DNA from: Batkoa obscura
Lineage: Eukaryota; Entomophthoromycota; Entomophthoromycetes; Entomophthorales; Batkoaceae
Length of the DNA: 64,000 bases
NCBI GenBank assembly: GCA_030770535.1
Contig: JASVEC010000018.1
Span: forward strand, 310,001 to 374,000
Direction of reading: 5' to 3'
The notes beneath the pieces are model-generated. The model was not told the origin of the DNA, ran no database searches, and saw nothing but the letters and a program-made list of their open reading frames with translations. The stretch's first letter is position 1, and each line of letters begins with the position of its first letter. This document shows, one piece after another, positions 9,601 through 17,766 of this stretch. The position numbers and the translations under genes are program-made.

Positions 9601-11469
9601 ATCTTTGTCTTTAGGGACATCTTTGAGCACAGTTAGCTCCTCAATTTTTTGTTTTAGTTCATAGGCAAGATTTTCTTTTTCTTTGACCTCTTCACTAATT
9701 TTATTCAAGTATTTTTTTCTCTCTTCTGAGTCTGATTCAGATTCTTTAAGCTTTGCTTCCAAATCTACAATAGCTTCACTGTGTTCCTCTATTTTTTTCT
9801 TAATTGTTTCTGTTCCAGAATCGGATTCATCTGAACCTTCGAGTTCTTTGATTTCATCCTCATGTGCCTTAATTTCTATATCAACCTTTTTTAACTTATC
9901 GTTTAATTCGGCCAACTCATAAGCAGACTCATCTTCAACTTTTGCTGGAGCTGCATCAGGTTTTTTTTCTGCTTCTGTGGTTTCTTTCTCCATGTCCTTT
10001 ATTTCCTTGTCTTTTTCTGCTAGTTTCATTTTCTCCTTTTCTTCACTTTCAAGGATAGATTTGCTTTCTTTATCTTGAGTTTCTTCAAGTTGTTTAGCTT
10101 CTTTCTCATGTTTTTCTTTCAATTGTTTGTTATCTTTATTGCCATAGCTCTTAAGTTCTTTTTTATGTCTATCTTGTAATTCTTCACGTTCTTTTTTGTG
10201 TTTCTTTAGTATATTCTCAGCCTTATCACGACTTGCTTTTAAAATTTCCTTTTCCTTATTAGCTCTTTCTCTAATTGCATTTGCCAACTTTCTATTAATC
10301 TCTTTTTGCCTATTCTCCTTACTTTTCTTTTCTCTTTTAAGGTTTTCTGCCTGTTCTACTAGTCTTTTCTTTTGTTCTTCTTTTTCTTTTCTTTCTTTAG
10401 CTGCCTTTTCCTTATCTTCCCTTGCTTTGTCTGCTAGCTGTTTGAGTTTGATATTCTTTATTTCTGAATTATAATTCCCATACTTATCTTTAGGGACATC
10501 TTTGAGCACAGTTAGCTCCTCAATTTTTTGTTTTAGTTCATAGGCAAGATTTTCTTTTTCTTTGACCTCTTCACTAATTTTATTCAAGTATTTTTTTTTC
10601 TCTTCTGAGTCTGATTCAGATTCTTTAAGCTTTGCTTCCAAATCTGCAATGACTTCACTGTGTTCCTCTATTTTTTTCTTAATTGTTTCTGTTCCAGAAT
10701 CGGATTCATCTGAACCTTCCAGTTCTCTAATTTTGCTTTCGTGTGCTTTAATTTCCACATCAACTTTTGTTAATTTATCATTTAATTCGGATAATTCATC
10801 AGTAGATTCGCCTTCGCTTTTTACTGGAGCTCCATTGGGCATTGTGTATGATGAGTTCGGAAGCCCTATTGGATTACCAGGATCTCTAGAACCATTTGGA
10901 ATCATAGAAGCACCTTTGTTATATATTCCAGCATCAGCTCCTTCTACCATTGCCTTATTTCCTAGACCTATAGTATTCATGGGTAAGCCTAATGGAGTTG
11001 ATCCTAGCCCTTCGGCATTTGTTGAAGCACTAACGCCTTGAGCCACTGACTTGTTATCAGCAGTTGCTGTACCTTTGGTATACATATTGGCACCAGCTAG
11101 TTCTACTATTCCTTTATTTCCTAGACCTATAGAGTTTACAGGTAAAGATAATGGAATTGATCCTAGCCCTTCGGCATTTGTTGAAGCACTAACGCCTTGA
11201 GCCACTGACTTGCTATCAATAGTCGTTGCACCTTTACTATATATATTAGCACCAGTTGCTTCTACCATTTTCTTGTTTCCCGCATCTATGGCTTTTACGG
11301 GTAGACCTAATGGGTTTGGAGCTGATCCTTCAACTTTCTCTAAACCACCGCCACCTTGAGCTGCTGACTTAATATCAGTAGCAGTTGCACTATCGACTGG
11401 TAATGATACATTAGTATTTAATTGAAGTAAAGCGACTAAAAGTGCAATAACCGGATTTGAATTTCTCAT
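6694..11469 (-). CDS. Large secreted coiled-coil protein with Asn-Gly-Ala / NMTPG repeats
   Basis: 1591 residues in one uninterrupted frame. Residues 1-24 form a signal peptide (MRNSNPVIALLVALLQLNTN, then VSLP). Residues 25-215 hold three imperfect copies of a unit rich in LGLPV..IGLGNK and ANxYxKG. Residues about 218-503 and 506-806 are two copies of a Lys/Glu-rich coiled-coil module that starts around ELxDKLxKVDxEIKAHE and passes through KERKEKEEQKKRLxEQAENL. Residues about 857-1470 are an extreme repeat of NGA triplets punctuated by NMTPG or SMTPG. The last 120 residues are unique. No membrane segment or GPI signal is obvious, so secretion or wall/extracellular matrix deposition is likely. 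It is the first of three same-strand family members (with 13379-15037 and 16871-17416). I recognise no named family; surface coat, adhesin or spore-matrix roles are guesses. Confidence 0.85.
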   Translation of the reverse strand: MRNSNPVIALLVALLQLNTNVSLPVDSATATDIKSAAQGGGGLEKVEGSAPNPLGLPVKAIDAGNKKMVEATGANIYSKGATTIDSKSVAQGVSASTNAEGLGSIPLSLPVNSIGLGNKGIVELAGANMYTKGTATADNKSVAQGVSASTNAEGLGSTPLGLPMNTIGLGNKAMVEGADAGIYNKGASMIPNGSRDPGNPIGLPNSSYTMPNGAPVKSEGESTDELSELNDKLTKVDVEIKAHESKIRELEGSDESDSGTETIKKKIEEHSEVIADLEAKLKESESDSEEKKKYLNKISEEVKEKENLAYELKQKIEELTVLKDVPKDKYGNYNSEIKNIKLKQLADKAREDKEKAAKERKEKEEQKKRLVEQAENLKREKKSKENRQKEINRKLANAIRERANKEKEILKASRDKAENILKKHKKEREELQDRHKKELKSYGNKDNKQLKEKHEKEAKQLEETQDKESKSILESEEKEKMKLAEKDKEIKDMEKETTEAEKKPDAAPAKVEDESAYELAELNDKLKKVDIEIKAHEDEIKELEGSDESDSGTETIKKKIEEHSEAIVDLEAKLKESESDSEERKKYLNKISEEVKEKENLAYELKQKIEELTVLKDVPKDKDGAYNLESKKLKLKQLADKAKEDKEKAAKERKEKEEQKKRLAEQAENLKREKKNKENKLRELNKKLTNAIRERANKEKEILKANHEKADRILKKHKKEREELQDRHKKELKSYGNKDNKQLKEKHEKEAKQLEETQDKESKSILESEEKESIKLSEKDKEIKDIEKEIAETKKSLDGVLVTITILESKKGESSNKDYAKVAETAKDNYMNLVTIGSGIKLDAKALDVTKGTYVNPNTIGANGSNGANSANMNPGANGANGANGASMTPGVNGANGNNMNPGVNGANGANMNPGANGANMTPGANGANMTPGANGASMTPGANGANGASMTPGANGASMTPGANGASMTPGANGANGANMTPGANGANGASMTPGANGANGASMTPGTNGANGANMNPGANVANGANMNPGANGANGANGANMTPGANGANGNNMNPGANGVNGVNGANGNNMNPGVNGASMTPGANGANGANMTPGANGANGANGASMTPGANGANGANMNPGVNGVNGANMTPGANGANGANGANMTPGANGANGANGASMTPGANGANGANMNPGVNGVNGANMTPGANGANGANGANMTPGANGANGANGASMTPGANGVNGANMTPGANGANMTPGANGVNGVNGANMTPGANGANGANGASMTPGVNGVNGVNGANMTPGANGANGANGASMTPGVNGVNGVNGANGNNMNPGVNGASMTPGANGANGANMTPGANGANGANGANMTPGANGANGANGASMTPGVNGANGNNMNPGANGANGANMTPGVNGANGASITPGANGANGANMTPGSNGANGASMTPGANGVNGVNGANMDPGANGVNGVNGANGPNMNPGANGASSTVGNNINSGTTGNNMNIGAKASEGALGNEYKPYAKGMDVKIDGKSIEGVKGIDMRPDIKTGDKVLNSGAITPTESKFDKFGIVNEAPKTNGSVNSQVNMGGAGLPKLDVKETVKPFGFQAR
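7063..8900 (-). repeat. Tandem 9-nt/15-nt coding repeat (NGA and NMTPG units)
   Basis: The sequence alternates runs of a 9-nt unit encoding Asn-Gly-Ala (sometimes Asn-Gly-Val) with a 15-nt unit encoding (N/S)MTPG, NMNPG or SMTPG. One to four NGA units separate successive NMTPG units. Larger blocks repeat too: for example about 160 bp around 7850-8010 recurs near 8010-8190. This points to unequal exchange or slippage. The antisense strand stays open over the same stretch because of the repeat's codon composition. Confidence 0.95.
9165..9870 (-). repeat. Coiled-coil module, nearly identical to 13927-14635
   Basis: By eye this block differs from the block at 13927-14635 by only a few bases, for example CACTGTG at 9755 against CACGGTG in the other gene. 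The flanking parts of the two genes are much more diverged. It is also similar, with more differences, to the first module of the same gene at about 10030-10750. Confidence 0.85.
10030..10750 (-). repeat. First coiled-coil module copy in the same gene
   Basis: Shares long identical runs with 9165-9870 (the KELKSYGNKDNKQLKEKHEK stretch and the SESDSEE region). It differs in the middle, where this copy encodes KYGNYNSEIKNIKLKQLADK and the other DGAYNLESKKLKLKQLADK. Confidence 0.85.
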
Positions 11470-11522
11470 TTTCTAATAATCTATATTGAATAACTTAAAA
11501 TGTTATCACGTCACTTTGCATT

Positions 11523-11546
11523 ATTTATAGCCGGGAATTGATAAAC
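11523..11546 (-). promoter_or_regulatory. TATA box and TTTATC element of the large secreted gene
   Basis: Read on the minus strand, a TTTATCAATTCCCGGC segment runs straight into TATAAAT, 54 nt upstream of the ATG. The same arrangement at the same distance occurs before the second family member (15091-15114). Homology of the two upstream regions continues for about 200 bp beyond (for example CTTCAAACTT...GCTTGTTGATCTTT). Confidence 0.6.
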
Positions 11547-11992
11547 ATAATAAAGACGCCATATGTTTTACTTTGTAGTTGATATAGTGCATTAACCTTA
11601 ATTTTATTATCAAACATATTTATGGTTATCCTGATATACTTTAACCACATAAGCATTTATTGTCTTCAAACTTGTGCTTGTTGATCTTTGAGAAATCCCA
11701 ATCTATATTTGGATAATTTAAAGTTTCAAAATTTTTGTCAATAACATCAACTCAATCATTTAAACTAATTACTTGCGTCACAAATGTCAATATTCTTAGC
11801 TAATTTAAGAAATAAAGAAATATTTACCAAAAGCTTCAAATTTAAAAAAGAAACTATAGAGTAGAGCTTTTTAGCACTTACAAAATTATATATACAGTAT
11901 ATTATTCAAATTTTTTAAACAATTTTGACTAACCAAAACCTTATAGTCCTTTCTTAATTAGGATTAAAATTTAGTGATTCCACCAGTAATTA

Positions 11993-12481
11993 ATGGTAAG
12001 TTTTTAGGCTATAAATTTAATATTTTAGTTTAATACACCTTTCTAACTAATATTTTTATTAGGCAAGCTATAACACAACTGAGAAATTAGAAGTAAAATC
12101 TTATAATGATGTAAGATAATCTCTAAAAAAATGGAAGGTTTTTAATCAAAAAAGAGGAGATAACTGGTTACTATATCAATTTCATATTTTCCTCTCAAGC
12201 ATTATTTTAATATTAATTTTTGTTGTTGCAATTCTTTACTCTTACAAGCCCTTAATCAGAAAATTTTAAATTTTATCAAAAGCCTCATTCTGAATGAATG
12301 AGATAAGACTAAGTGATTAAAGGTGGAAAAAAACCCAATAAAAGAAAACTATGTAGAAAAGACTTTTGTTGAGGTAAAAAAAATAGTAGAGGAAGAAAGG
12401 ATGCTGGGAGGAATAGAAACATTTGGCTTTGAAAAAGAGTTAGAAGTGGCTCCTTCAGATCATTTGATACCGACTCCCTAG
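11993..12481 (+). pseudogene. Possible small single-pass membrane protein gene, broken or unusually spliced
   Basis: An ATG at 11993 is followed at once by GTAAGT; the matching acceptor at 12062 joins it to ASYNTTEKLEVKSYND. Further on, a frame ending at 12269 reads KRGDNWLLYQFHIFLSS, then IILILIFVVAILYSYKPLIR, which is a typical membrane anchor with a basic tail. A third open block at 12317-12481 reads VEKNPIKENYVEKTFVEV and ends SDHLIPTP-stop. The first two blocks are in the same frame but separated by a stop, and I find no good splice between the second and third. It could be a decayed gene or one whose introns I misplace. The product is not recognised. Confidence 0.35.
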
Positions 12482-13224
12482 GTAAGATTTAGAGCCCATT
12501 ACTGGCGAGCTCCTGAGCTACGACAAAGCACTTTCCACTCAGAAGAAAAAAATCCTAAACTAATTTAGAAATCATCTTATATTTAGAATTGTTTTAATTG
12601 ACTTTTTATAAGATGGTTTCAAAAATAACATACCTTTTTGAACTAATCAAGTCATTAATTTCAACAGCAAATACTTTTTATATGTAAAAGCAGAATGATT
12701 TTCTAGTAGAAAATAAACAAGCTGAAGTAAAAAGATTACTACCAAATTTCTCTTAGTTTGTTTAATTTCCTTTAATACTATAACTGTGATATAAAATTAC
12801 TGTACATTGTAATAAATATCTCATATTTTTGGAAAACAAAAAAACATCTGAGAATGTCTTTTGTATTTGGTATTTTATCTACTTTTATGCATAAAGCTGA
12901 AATTTCAATAAAATGACTTCTTATGAAAAAACATCTCTAAACGGAACGGTTTAATAGATTCTGTCTATTTATTGAATTTAAATGATCTATTAGCTAAATT
13001 ACAGTAAAAAAAGCATGCCTACATCTACATCTAAAAAGTAAAGGTAAAACTAAAAATTTTGAAGCGGAAATCTAAAATCGCTTATACCAAAATTTTGATT
13101 TTTTAGTCAACTTTGTATTACTTTGGACTAAAAATCATTACCTATATATTGAATTGAAAAATATCACTAAAACATGTTATAAACTACAAGATTTTATTTA
13201 ATTTTTAATATTACACTTTCAAGT

Positions 13225-13326
13225 TGTATAGAGACGTATTTTTTGTTTAGGAATCTTACTGATACCCTTCTCGCTTAAATAGCGCTTAAAAAACGGAAAA
13301 GTAATAAAGCCAAAAAAGATACCTTA
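13225..13326 (+). mobile_element. MITE-A copy, diverged
   Basis: Plus orientation; GTATAGAGACGTATTTTTTG to GCCAAAAAAGATACCTTAC with an intact AAATAGCGCTTAAAAAACGG centre. Both ends are worn. Confidence 0.75.
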
Positions 13327-13378
13327 CGCATAGTTTAAAGGCTATGTTTGCAGTTTCACTTAATTTAAGGTATGGAAA

Positions 13379-15037
13379 TTATGCAGCTTTAGGGGGAGTG
13401 TACGCGTTCATGGTCTCTTTTGTACCAACACTTTCTGCAGGTTTCATTATATTCTTTACACTAGCTTCCTCTGGAGCTTTAACATCTGGCTTCATATCAG
13501 TACCTTTAGCTGCTTCTGGAGCTTTAACATCTGGCTTCATATCAGTACCTTTAGCTACTTCTGGAGCTTTAATATCTGGTTTCATATCAGCACCTTTAGC
13601 TACTTCTGGAGCTTTAATATCTGGTTTCATATCAGCACCTTTAGCTGCTTCTGGAGCTTTAACATCTGGCTTCATATCAGTACCTTTAGCTACTTCTGGA
13701 GTTTTAACATCTGGTTTCATATCAGCACCTTTAGCTGCTTCTGGAGCTTTAACATCCGGTTTCATGTAGCTTTCCTCTTTTTTAACTTCAGATGGGGCTG
13801 TCACTATAGGAACAGCTGATGAATTTCCAGGAGCTATATCAGGAAATTTTTCTGCTTCTGTAATCTCTTTTTCCATATCCTTTATTTTCTTGTCTTTTTC
13901 TGATAGTTTCATTTTCTCCTTTTCTTCACTTTCAAGGATAGATTTGCTTTCTTTATCTTGAGTTTCTTCAAGTTGTTTAGCTTCTTTCTCATGTTTTTCT
14001 TTCAATTGTTTGTTGTCTTTATTGCCATAGCTCTTAAGTTCTTTTTTATGTCTATCTTGTAATTCTTCACGTTCTTTTTTGTGTTTCTTTAATATTCTAT
14101 CAGCTTTTTCGTGGTTTGCTTTCAAAATTTCCTTTTCCTTATTAGCTCTTTCTCTAATTGCATTTGTTAACTTTTTATTGAGCTCCCTTAGTTTATTTTC
14201 CTTATTTTTCTTTTCTCTTTTAAGGTTTTCTGCTTGTTCTGCTAGTCTTTTCTTTTGTTCTTCTTTTTCTTTTCTTTCTTTAGCTGCCTTTTCCTTATCT
14301 TCCTTTGCTTTGTCTGCTAGCTGTTTGAGTTTAAGCTTTTTACTCTCTAAGTTATAAGCCCCATCTTTGTCTTTAGGGACATCTTTGAGCACAGTTAGCT
14401 CCTCAATTTTTTGTTTTAGTTCATAGGCAAGATTTTCTTTTTCTTTGACCTCTTCACTAATTTTATTCAAGTATTTTTTTCTCTCTTCTGAGTCTGATTC
14501 AGATTCTTTAAGCTTTGCTTCCAAATCTACAATAGCTTCACGGTGTTCCTCTATTTTTTTCTTAATTGTTTCTGTTCCAGAATCGGATTCATCTGAACCT
14601 TCGAGTTCTTTGATTTCATCCTCATGTGCTTTGATTTCCACTTCATACTTTATCAACTCGGCACTTAACTCAGCTAATTCATCAGTAGATTCACCTTCCT
14701 TTTTTTCTGGAACTGCATCCGACGTTGAATATGATGAATTCGGAAGGCCTTTTGGATTACCAGCATCCGTTGAATCATTTGGAATCATAGCGGTGCCTTT
14801 ATCACCTTTTTTAGTCTCAGTTACTTCTACTGTTGGCTTTTTTTCTGGCACTGCGGCTTTTACAGGTAAAGCTAATGGGTTTGGTACCAGTCCTTCAACC
14901 TTTGCCAAAATACCAGCACCTTGAGCTGCTGGTTTAGTATCAGTAGTTGCTGTACCATCGAGCGGTAAGGAAAAACTGGCATTTAGTTGAAGTAAAGTGA
15001 CTAAAACTGCTACAATTGGGTTTGTATTTGCTTTCAT
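13379..15037 (-). CDS. Secreted coiled-coil protein with KAPEVAKGADMKPD repeats
   Basis: 552 residues in one frame. A signal peptide (residues 1-24, MKANTNPIVAVLVTLLQLNA, then SFSLP) closely resembles that of the large gene upstream. Residues about 110-400 form one Lys/Glu-rich coiled-coil module that is almost identical to the second module of the large protein. Residues about 425-530 hold roughly seven copies of a 15-residue unit of the form KAPEVAKGADMKPDI. There is no transmembrane segment or GPI signal at the C-terminus. The gene shares a TATA-box arrangement with its neighbour, so the two are probably co-expressed. Function unknown; the family reads like an extracellular structural protein set whose C-terminal repeat differs between members. 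Confidence 0.85.
   Translation of the reverse strand: MKANTNPIVAVLVTLLQLNASFSLPLDGTATTDTKPAAQGAGILAKVEGLVPNPLALPVKAAVPEKKPTVEVTETKKGDKGTAMIPNDSTDAGNPKGLPNSSYSTSDAVPEKKEGESTDELAELSAELIKYEVEIKAHEDEIKELEGSDESDSGTETIKKKIEEHREAIVDLEAKLKESESDSEERKKYLNKISEEVKEKENLAYELKQKIEELTVLKDVPKDKDGAYNLESKKLKLKQLADKAKEDKEKAAKERKEKEEQKKRLAEQAENLKREKKNKENKLRELNKKLTNAIRERANKEKEILKANHEKADRILKKHKKEREELQDRHKKELKSYGNKDNKQLKEKHEKEAKQLEETQDKESKSILESEEKEKMKLSEKDKKIKDMEKEITEAEKFPDIAPGNSSAVPIVTAPSEVKKEESYMKPDVKAPEAAKGADMKPDVKTPEVAKGTDMKPDVKAPEAAKGADMKPDIKAPEVAKGADMKPDIKAPEVAKGTDMKPDVKAPEAAKGTDMKPDVKAPEEASVKNIMKPAESVGTKETMNAYTPPKAA
13465..13765 (-). repeat. Tandem 45-nt coding repeat (KAPE.AKG.DMKPD)
   Basis: About seven adjacent 45-nt units encode (V/I)KAPE(A/V)AKG(A/T)DMKPD. 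Variation is mostly A/V, A/T and I/V exchanges, so the units are young. Confidence 0.9.
13927..14635 (-). repeat. Coiled-coil module, partner of 9165-9870
   Basis: Nearly identical at nucleotide level to the second module of the large gene, while the parts on either side diverge. This is the pattern expected from recent gene conversion or partial duplication. Confidence 0.85.
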
Positions 15038-15090
15038 TTTCTAATAATCTATTTTGATAATTTTAAAAGGTTAGCACCTTGGTTCGTACT

Positions 15091-15114
15091 ATTTATAGCC
15101 GATAATCGATAAAC
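15091..15114 (-). promoter_or_regulatory. TATA box and TTTATCGATTATCGGC element
   Basis: On the minus strand TTTATCGATTATCGGC runs into TATAAAT, 54 nt before the ATG at 15037. It matches the element at 11523-11546 at 20 or more of 24 positions. Confidence 0.6.
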
Positions 15115-15884
15115 ATTATGAAATTGGTTTGTGTTTTACGTAGGTGATATAATATATAAAATCCAATCTTATCATCAAACGATACTATGACTATCCTTAT
15201 GTAATTTTAACTAGAGATACCTTTATTACCTTCAAACTTTCGCTTGTTGATCTTTAAGAAATTCAGACCTATATTTGGATAATTAAAAATTTTAAATTAT
15301 TAAAATCTTTTTTGCCACTAATCATAGTAAATGAAAAAAATAGTTGGCCACTAACATAAATTAATTTAAATACCAATTAATAGAATTTAAAATTTATATA
15401 ATTTAAAAACTTGAATAATATTGTGGCTATCCCTTTGTTTAACTTTTGATAATCGCAGTATAATTAAAAAAGAATGAAATAATTGAAGTTCAGAAATGAA
15501 ATATTGATGATTCTATAGCGTGTGATCTAAGTAAATAAAAATGCAATCTGAAGCAACTAATAGTAAATATTATGTCAATGTAATATTAATAAATACTATA
15601 TTTATTTGCTTTGGGCAATAAATTATTATTAAAACTATAATTCTTACTGTAATTTTTAAAATTTGATGGTTTATAAAATGTGATTATTTTTAATTAGACT
15701 AAATCAATGACCAGATGTAAAGTCTTGGTGTAAGCACTTCAAGTTGAGAAGCATGCTTTCAAAACGATTTATTAAACCTTTTAATATCATAAAACAACTC
15801 ACTGATAACACTTATATAACTTAATTAATTCAAGTATTTCAATTATTTGGAATTTTAGTTACATAGTGGTTAAAATGTACCAAA

Positions 15885-15991
15885 AATAGGCGGATGATTT
15901 TTTTGGTTTCACCACTTTTTCCATCTTTTAAGTGCTATTTAGCAGAAAGGCTGTTAGTAAAATTCTTAAACGGAAAAATACATTACCATAT
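15885..15991 (-). mobile_element. MITE-A copy abutting the next one
   Basis: Minus orientation, ATAGGCGGATGATTTTTTTG to AAATACATTACCATAT. Its last four bases, ATAT, are also the first four of the next copy. Confidence 0.8.
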
Positions 15992-16094
15992 GGGAGTGTT
16001 TTTTTTTACTTCATTATTTTTTCCATTTTTTAAGCACTATTTAAGCGGAAAATTTGTTAGTAAAATTCTTAAACACAAAAATACATCCCCATAT
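15988..16094 (-). mobile_element. MITE-A copy, tandem with the previous copy
   Basis: Minus orientation, ATATGGGAGTGTTTTTTTTT to AAATACATCCCCATAT. It directly follows the previous copy in the same direction and shares the ATAT junction. Confidence 0.88.
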
Positions 16095-16489
16095 ACTAAT
16101 TTCAATAAGTATTTTTAAATACTCATTGTCAACATTAAGTTGGGTCTTGAATTAATGTCTTATTTTTATTTCTATTTAACTAATATAATTAGAGAAATTA
16201 CGTAACAAAATTTTTCTGACCTTGAAATAAAATCCATTAGACGAAAGTATTTTTCTGGAACAATGCATTATTAAACTTTAACTTTAAATTATGAGCTTGC
16301 TTTTTAAATATACTATATGCACGACACAAATATAATACCTTGAAAAAAACTTAAAGCTCAAATATGATATCATTTGATAAGATTCAACATGATATGTCCA
16401 ACTTACCTTTTACTTCCTCTCCCTTTCAATAGAAGGGTATAGTTTAAAGCTGCGATTTTTGATAGCGAAAGCGTTAACTTTTAATACAC

Positions 16490-16595
16490 ATATGGGGATG
16501 TATATTTGTGTTTAAGGATTTTGCTAACAATTTTTCCACTCAAATAGCGCTTAAAAGATGGAAAAAGTAATGAAACCAAAAAATATCACCATATA
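16490..16595 (+). mobile_element. MITE-A copy
   Basis: Plus orientation, ATATGGGGATGTATATTTG to ATATCACCATAT, with an intact centre. Confidence 0.85.
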
Positions 16596-16707
16596 AAATA
16601 ATCAAAATTTAATAATAATGTAAATTCAATATTTAAGGATAAATATTAATTTTTAAGAGATTTATAAGTATCAAAAAAGTAATAAGAATTTAAAGTTTGG
16701 ATTAACA

Positions 16708-16813
16708 ATATGGGGCTGTTTTTTTTGGTTTCATTATTTTTCCGTTTTTTAAGCGCTATCTGAGTGGAAAATTTGTTAGTAAAATTCTTAAACACAAAAA
16801 TACATCCTCATAT
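16708..16813 (-). mobile_element. MITE-A copy
   Basis: Minus orientation, ATATGGGGCTGTTTTTTTTG to AAATACATCCTCATAT. It lies about 60 bp from the 3' end of the third secreted-protein gene. Confidence 0.88.
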
Positions 16814-16870
16814 GTAGATAGAACATATAGCTATTTATTTTAACCTGAAAGCCTTTAATTCACCACAGAT

Positions 16871-17416
16871 TTAAGAGGTCCCAGGTTGTGCAGCAGCTTG
16901 ATTAGGACTAGGGCTGTCTATCTTAGCTGGCTCGATCTTCGTTTCAGGTTTTTTATTTGGATCAGATATCGGTGAGCTCGCATCAGCTGCTTTTTTCCCT
17001 TCCTTTTCTAACTCTTTTATTTTTCTCTCGAATTTTTCAATTTTTTCTTTTACTTTTTTCTCTATTTTTATTTTGTTTTCTTGCTTTTTTTTATCCTCTT
17101 TTTCTTTTTTCTTTAATTCTTTTGCTTTCATTGTCTCACGTCTTTTTTGTTCTTTTTCTGTATTACTAATTTTACTGGCTTTAGGTTTTGTTGCTTTGAT
17201 TTGTTCTTTGCCTTTTTCAGCTTCTAAGCTGGGTGGAGGTGCTTCCACTACTGGTGATGAGGAAGGTGGGGCTCCAGAAACTGGTGTAATAGCATCGCTT
17301 TTTTTCGCTGCCACTTCATTACCTGATGCGGGAGTATTATCACCAGCTAAAGGAGATGCAAAAGTACTTTGAAGTAAGCCTAGAATAATAATATTAGCAA
17401 TTGAATTAGCTTTCAT
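16871..17416 (-). CDS. Small secreted Lys-rich coiled-coil protein
   Basis: 181 residues, one frame. Residues 1-21 are a signal peptide (MKANSIANIIILGLLQSTFA, then SP) whose first residues match those of the 552-residue neighbour (MKAN). A Pro/Ser-rich stretch follows (residues about 40-70). Then comes a very Lys/Glu-rich helix (residues about 80-145, including KKKEKEDKKKQENKIKIEKK) and a Pro/Ser tail ending AAAQPGTS. It lacks the long module of the two larger neighbours but has the same plan: signal peptide, variable linker, charged coiled coil, low-complexity tail. A TATAAAT box sits 48 nt upstream of the ATG. I regard it as the third, shortest member of the cluster; function unknown. Confidence 0.75.
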   Translation of the reverse strand: MKANSIANIIILGLLQSTFASPLAGDNTPASGNEVAAKKSDAITPVSGAPPSSSPVVEAPPPSLEAEKGKEQIKATKPKASKISNTEKEQKRRETMKAKELKKKEKEDKKKQENKIKIEKKVKEKIEKFERKIKELEKEGKKAADASSPISDPNKKPETKIEPAKIDSPSPNQAAAQPGTS

Positions 17417-17463
17417 TTTCTTGTCTATTTAGTTTAGTTTAGTTTAAAAGCTAAATTCTCTCA

Positions 17464-17470
17464 ATTTATA
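17464..17470 (-). promoter_or_regulatory. TATA box of the third secreted gene
   Basis: TATAAAT on the minus strand, 48 nt upstream of the ATG at 17416, close to the spacing in the two larger neighbours. Confidence 0.5.
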
Positions 17471-17603
17471 TTCGACTTATGATGTTTTTTGACTATTGAT
17501 TATCAATCGAAATAAATTTAATATACTGCAAGTCATCAATTTAGTTACAATTAAGGCTGATTGAGATTTCATAAGCTATCATCTCTTAACATAAACTATT
17601 TTA

Positions 17604-17766
17604 CAGCTGTTACAGCTCTTTTTCGAAATAGTTAAGGTAACTTCTAGAGCTAGATATTCATCTAATTGGTTTTTCTAAAGCATAGCCTTCGTATTAGATT
17701 AAATTTTAGCAAAAAAAATACTTTTAATGAACAATTAGGCATTTTGAAAAAGAGCTGCAACAGCTA
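17604..17766. mobile_element. Short inverted-repeat element, second type (162 bp)
   Basis: The left end AGCTGTTACAGCTCTTTTTC and the reverse complement of the right end, AGCTGTTGCAGCTCTTTTTC, agree at 19 of 20 positions. The middle is not repeated, and no coding frame is present. The TA dinucleotides near both outer ends fit a TA-targeting (Tc1/mariner-type) non-autonomous element. It is unrelated to MITE-A. Confidence 0.7.

Larger units (their letters stand above)
11470..13378. other. Spacer between the first two secreted-protein genes
   Basis: Holds the promoter of the large gene, a coding-like plus-strand region at 11993-12481, and one MITE-A copy at 13225-13326. The rest is AT-rich sequence in which I see nothing. 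Confidence 0.55.
15038..16870. other. Spacer with four MITE-A copies
   Basis: The first 250 bp repeat the promoter of the large gene. The rest is AT-rich and holds MITE-A copies at 15885-15991, 15988-16094, 16490-16595 and 16708-16813. No gene is seen. Confidence 0.6.

Noticed and set aside
15894-16118. A 74-codon plus-strand frame.
   Set aside because: Entirely within the tandem MITE-A pair at 15885-16094.
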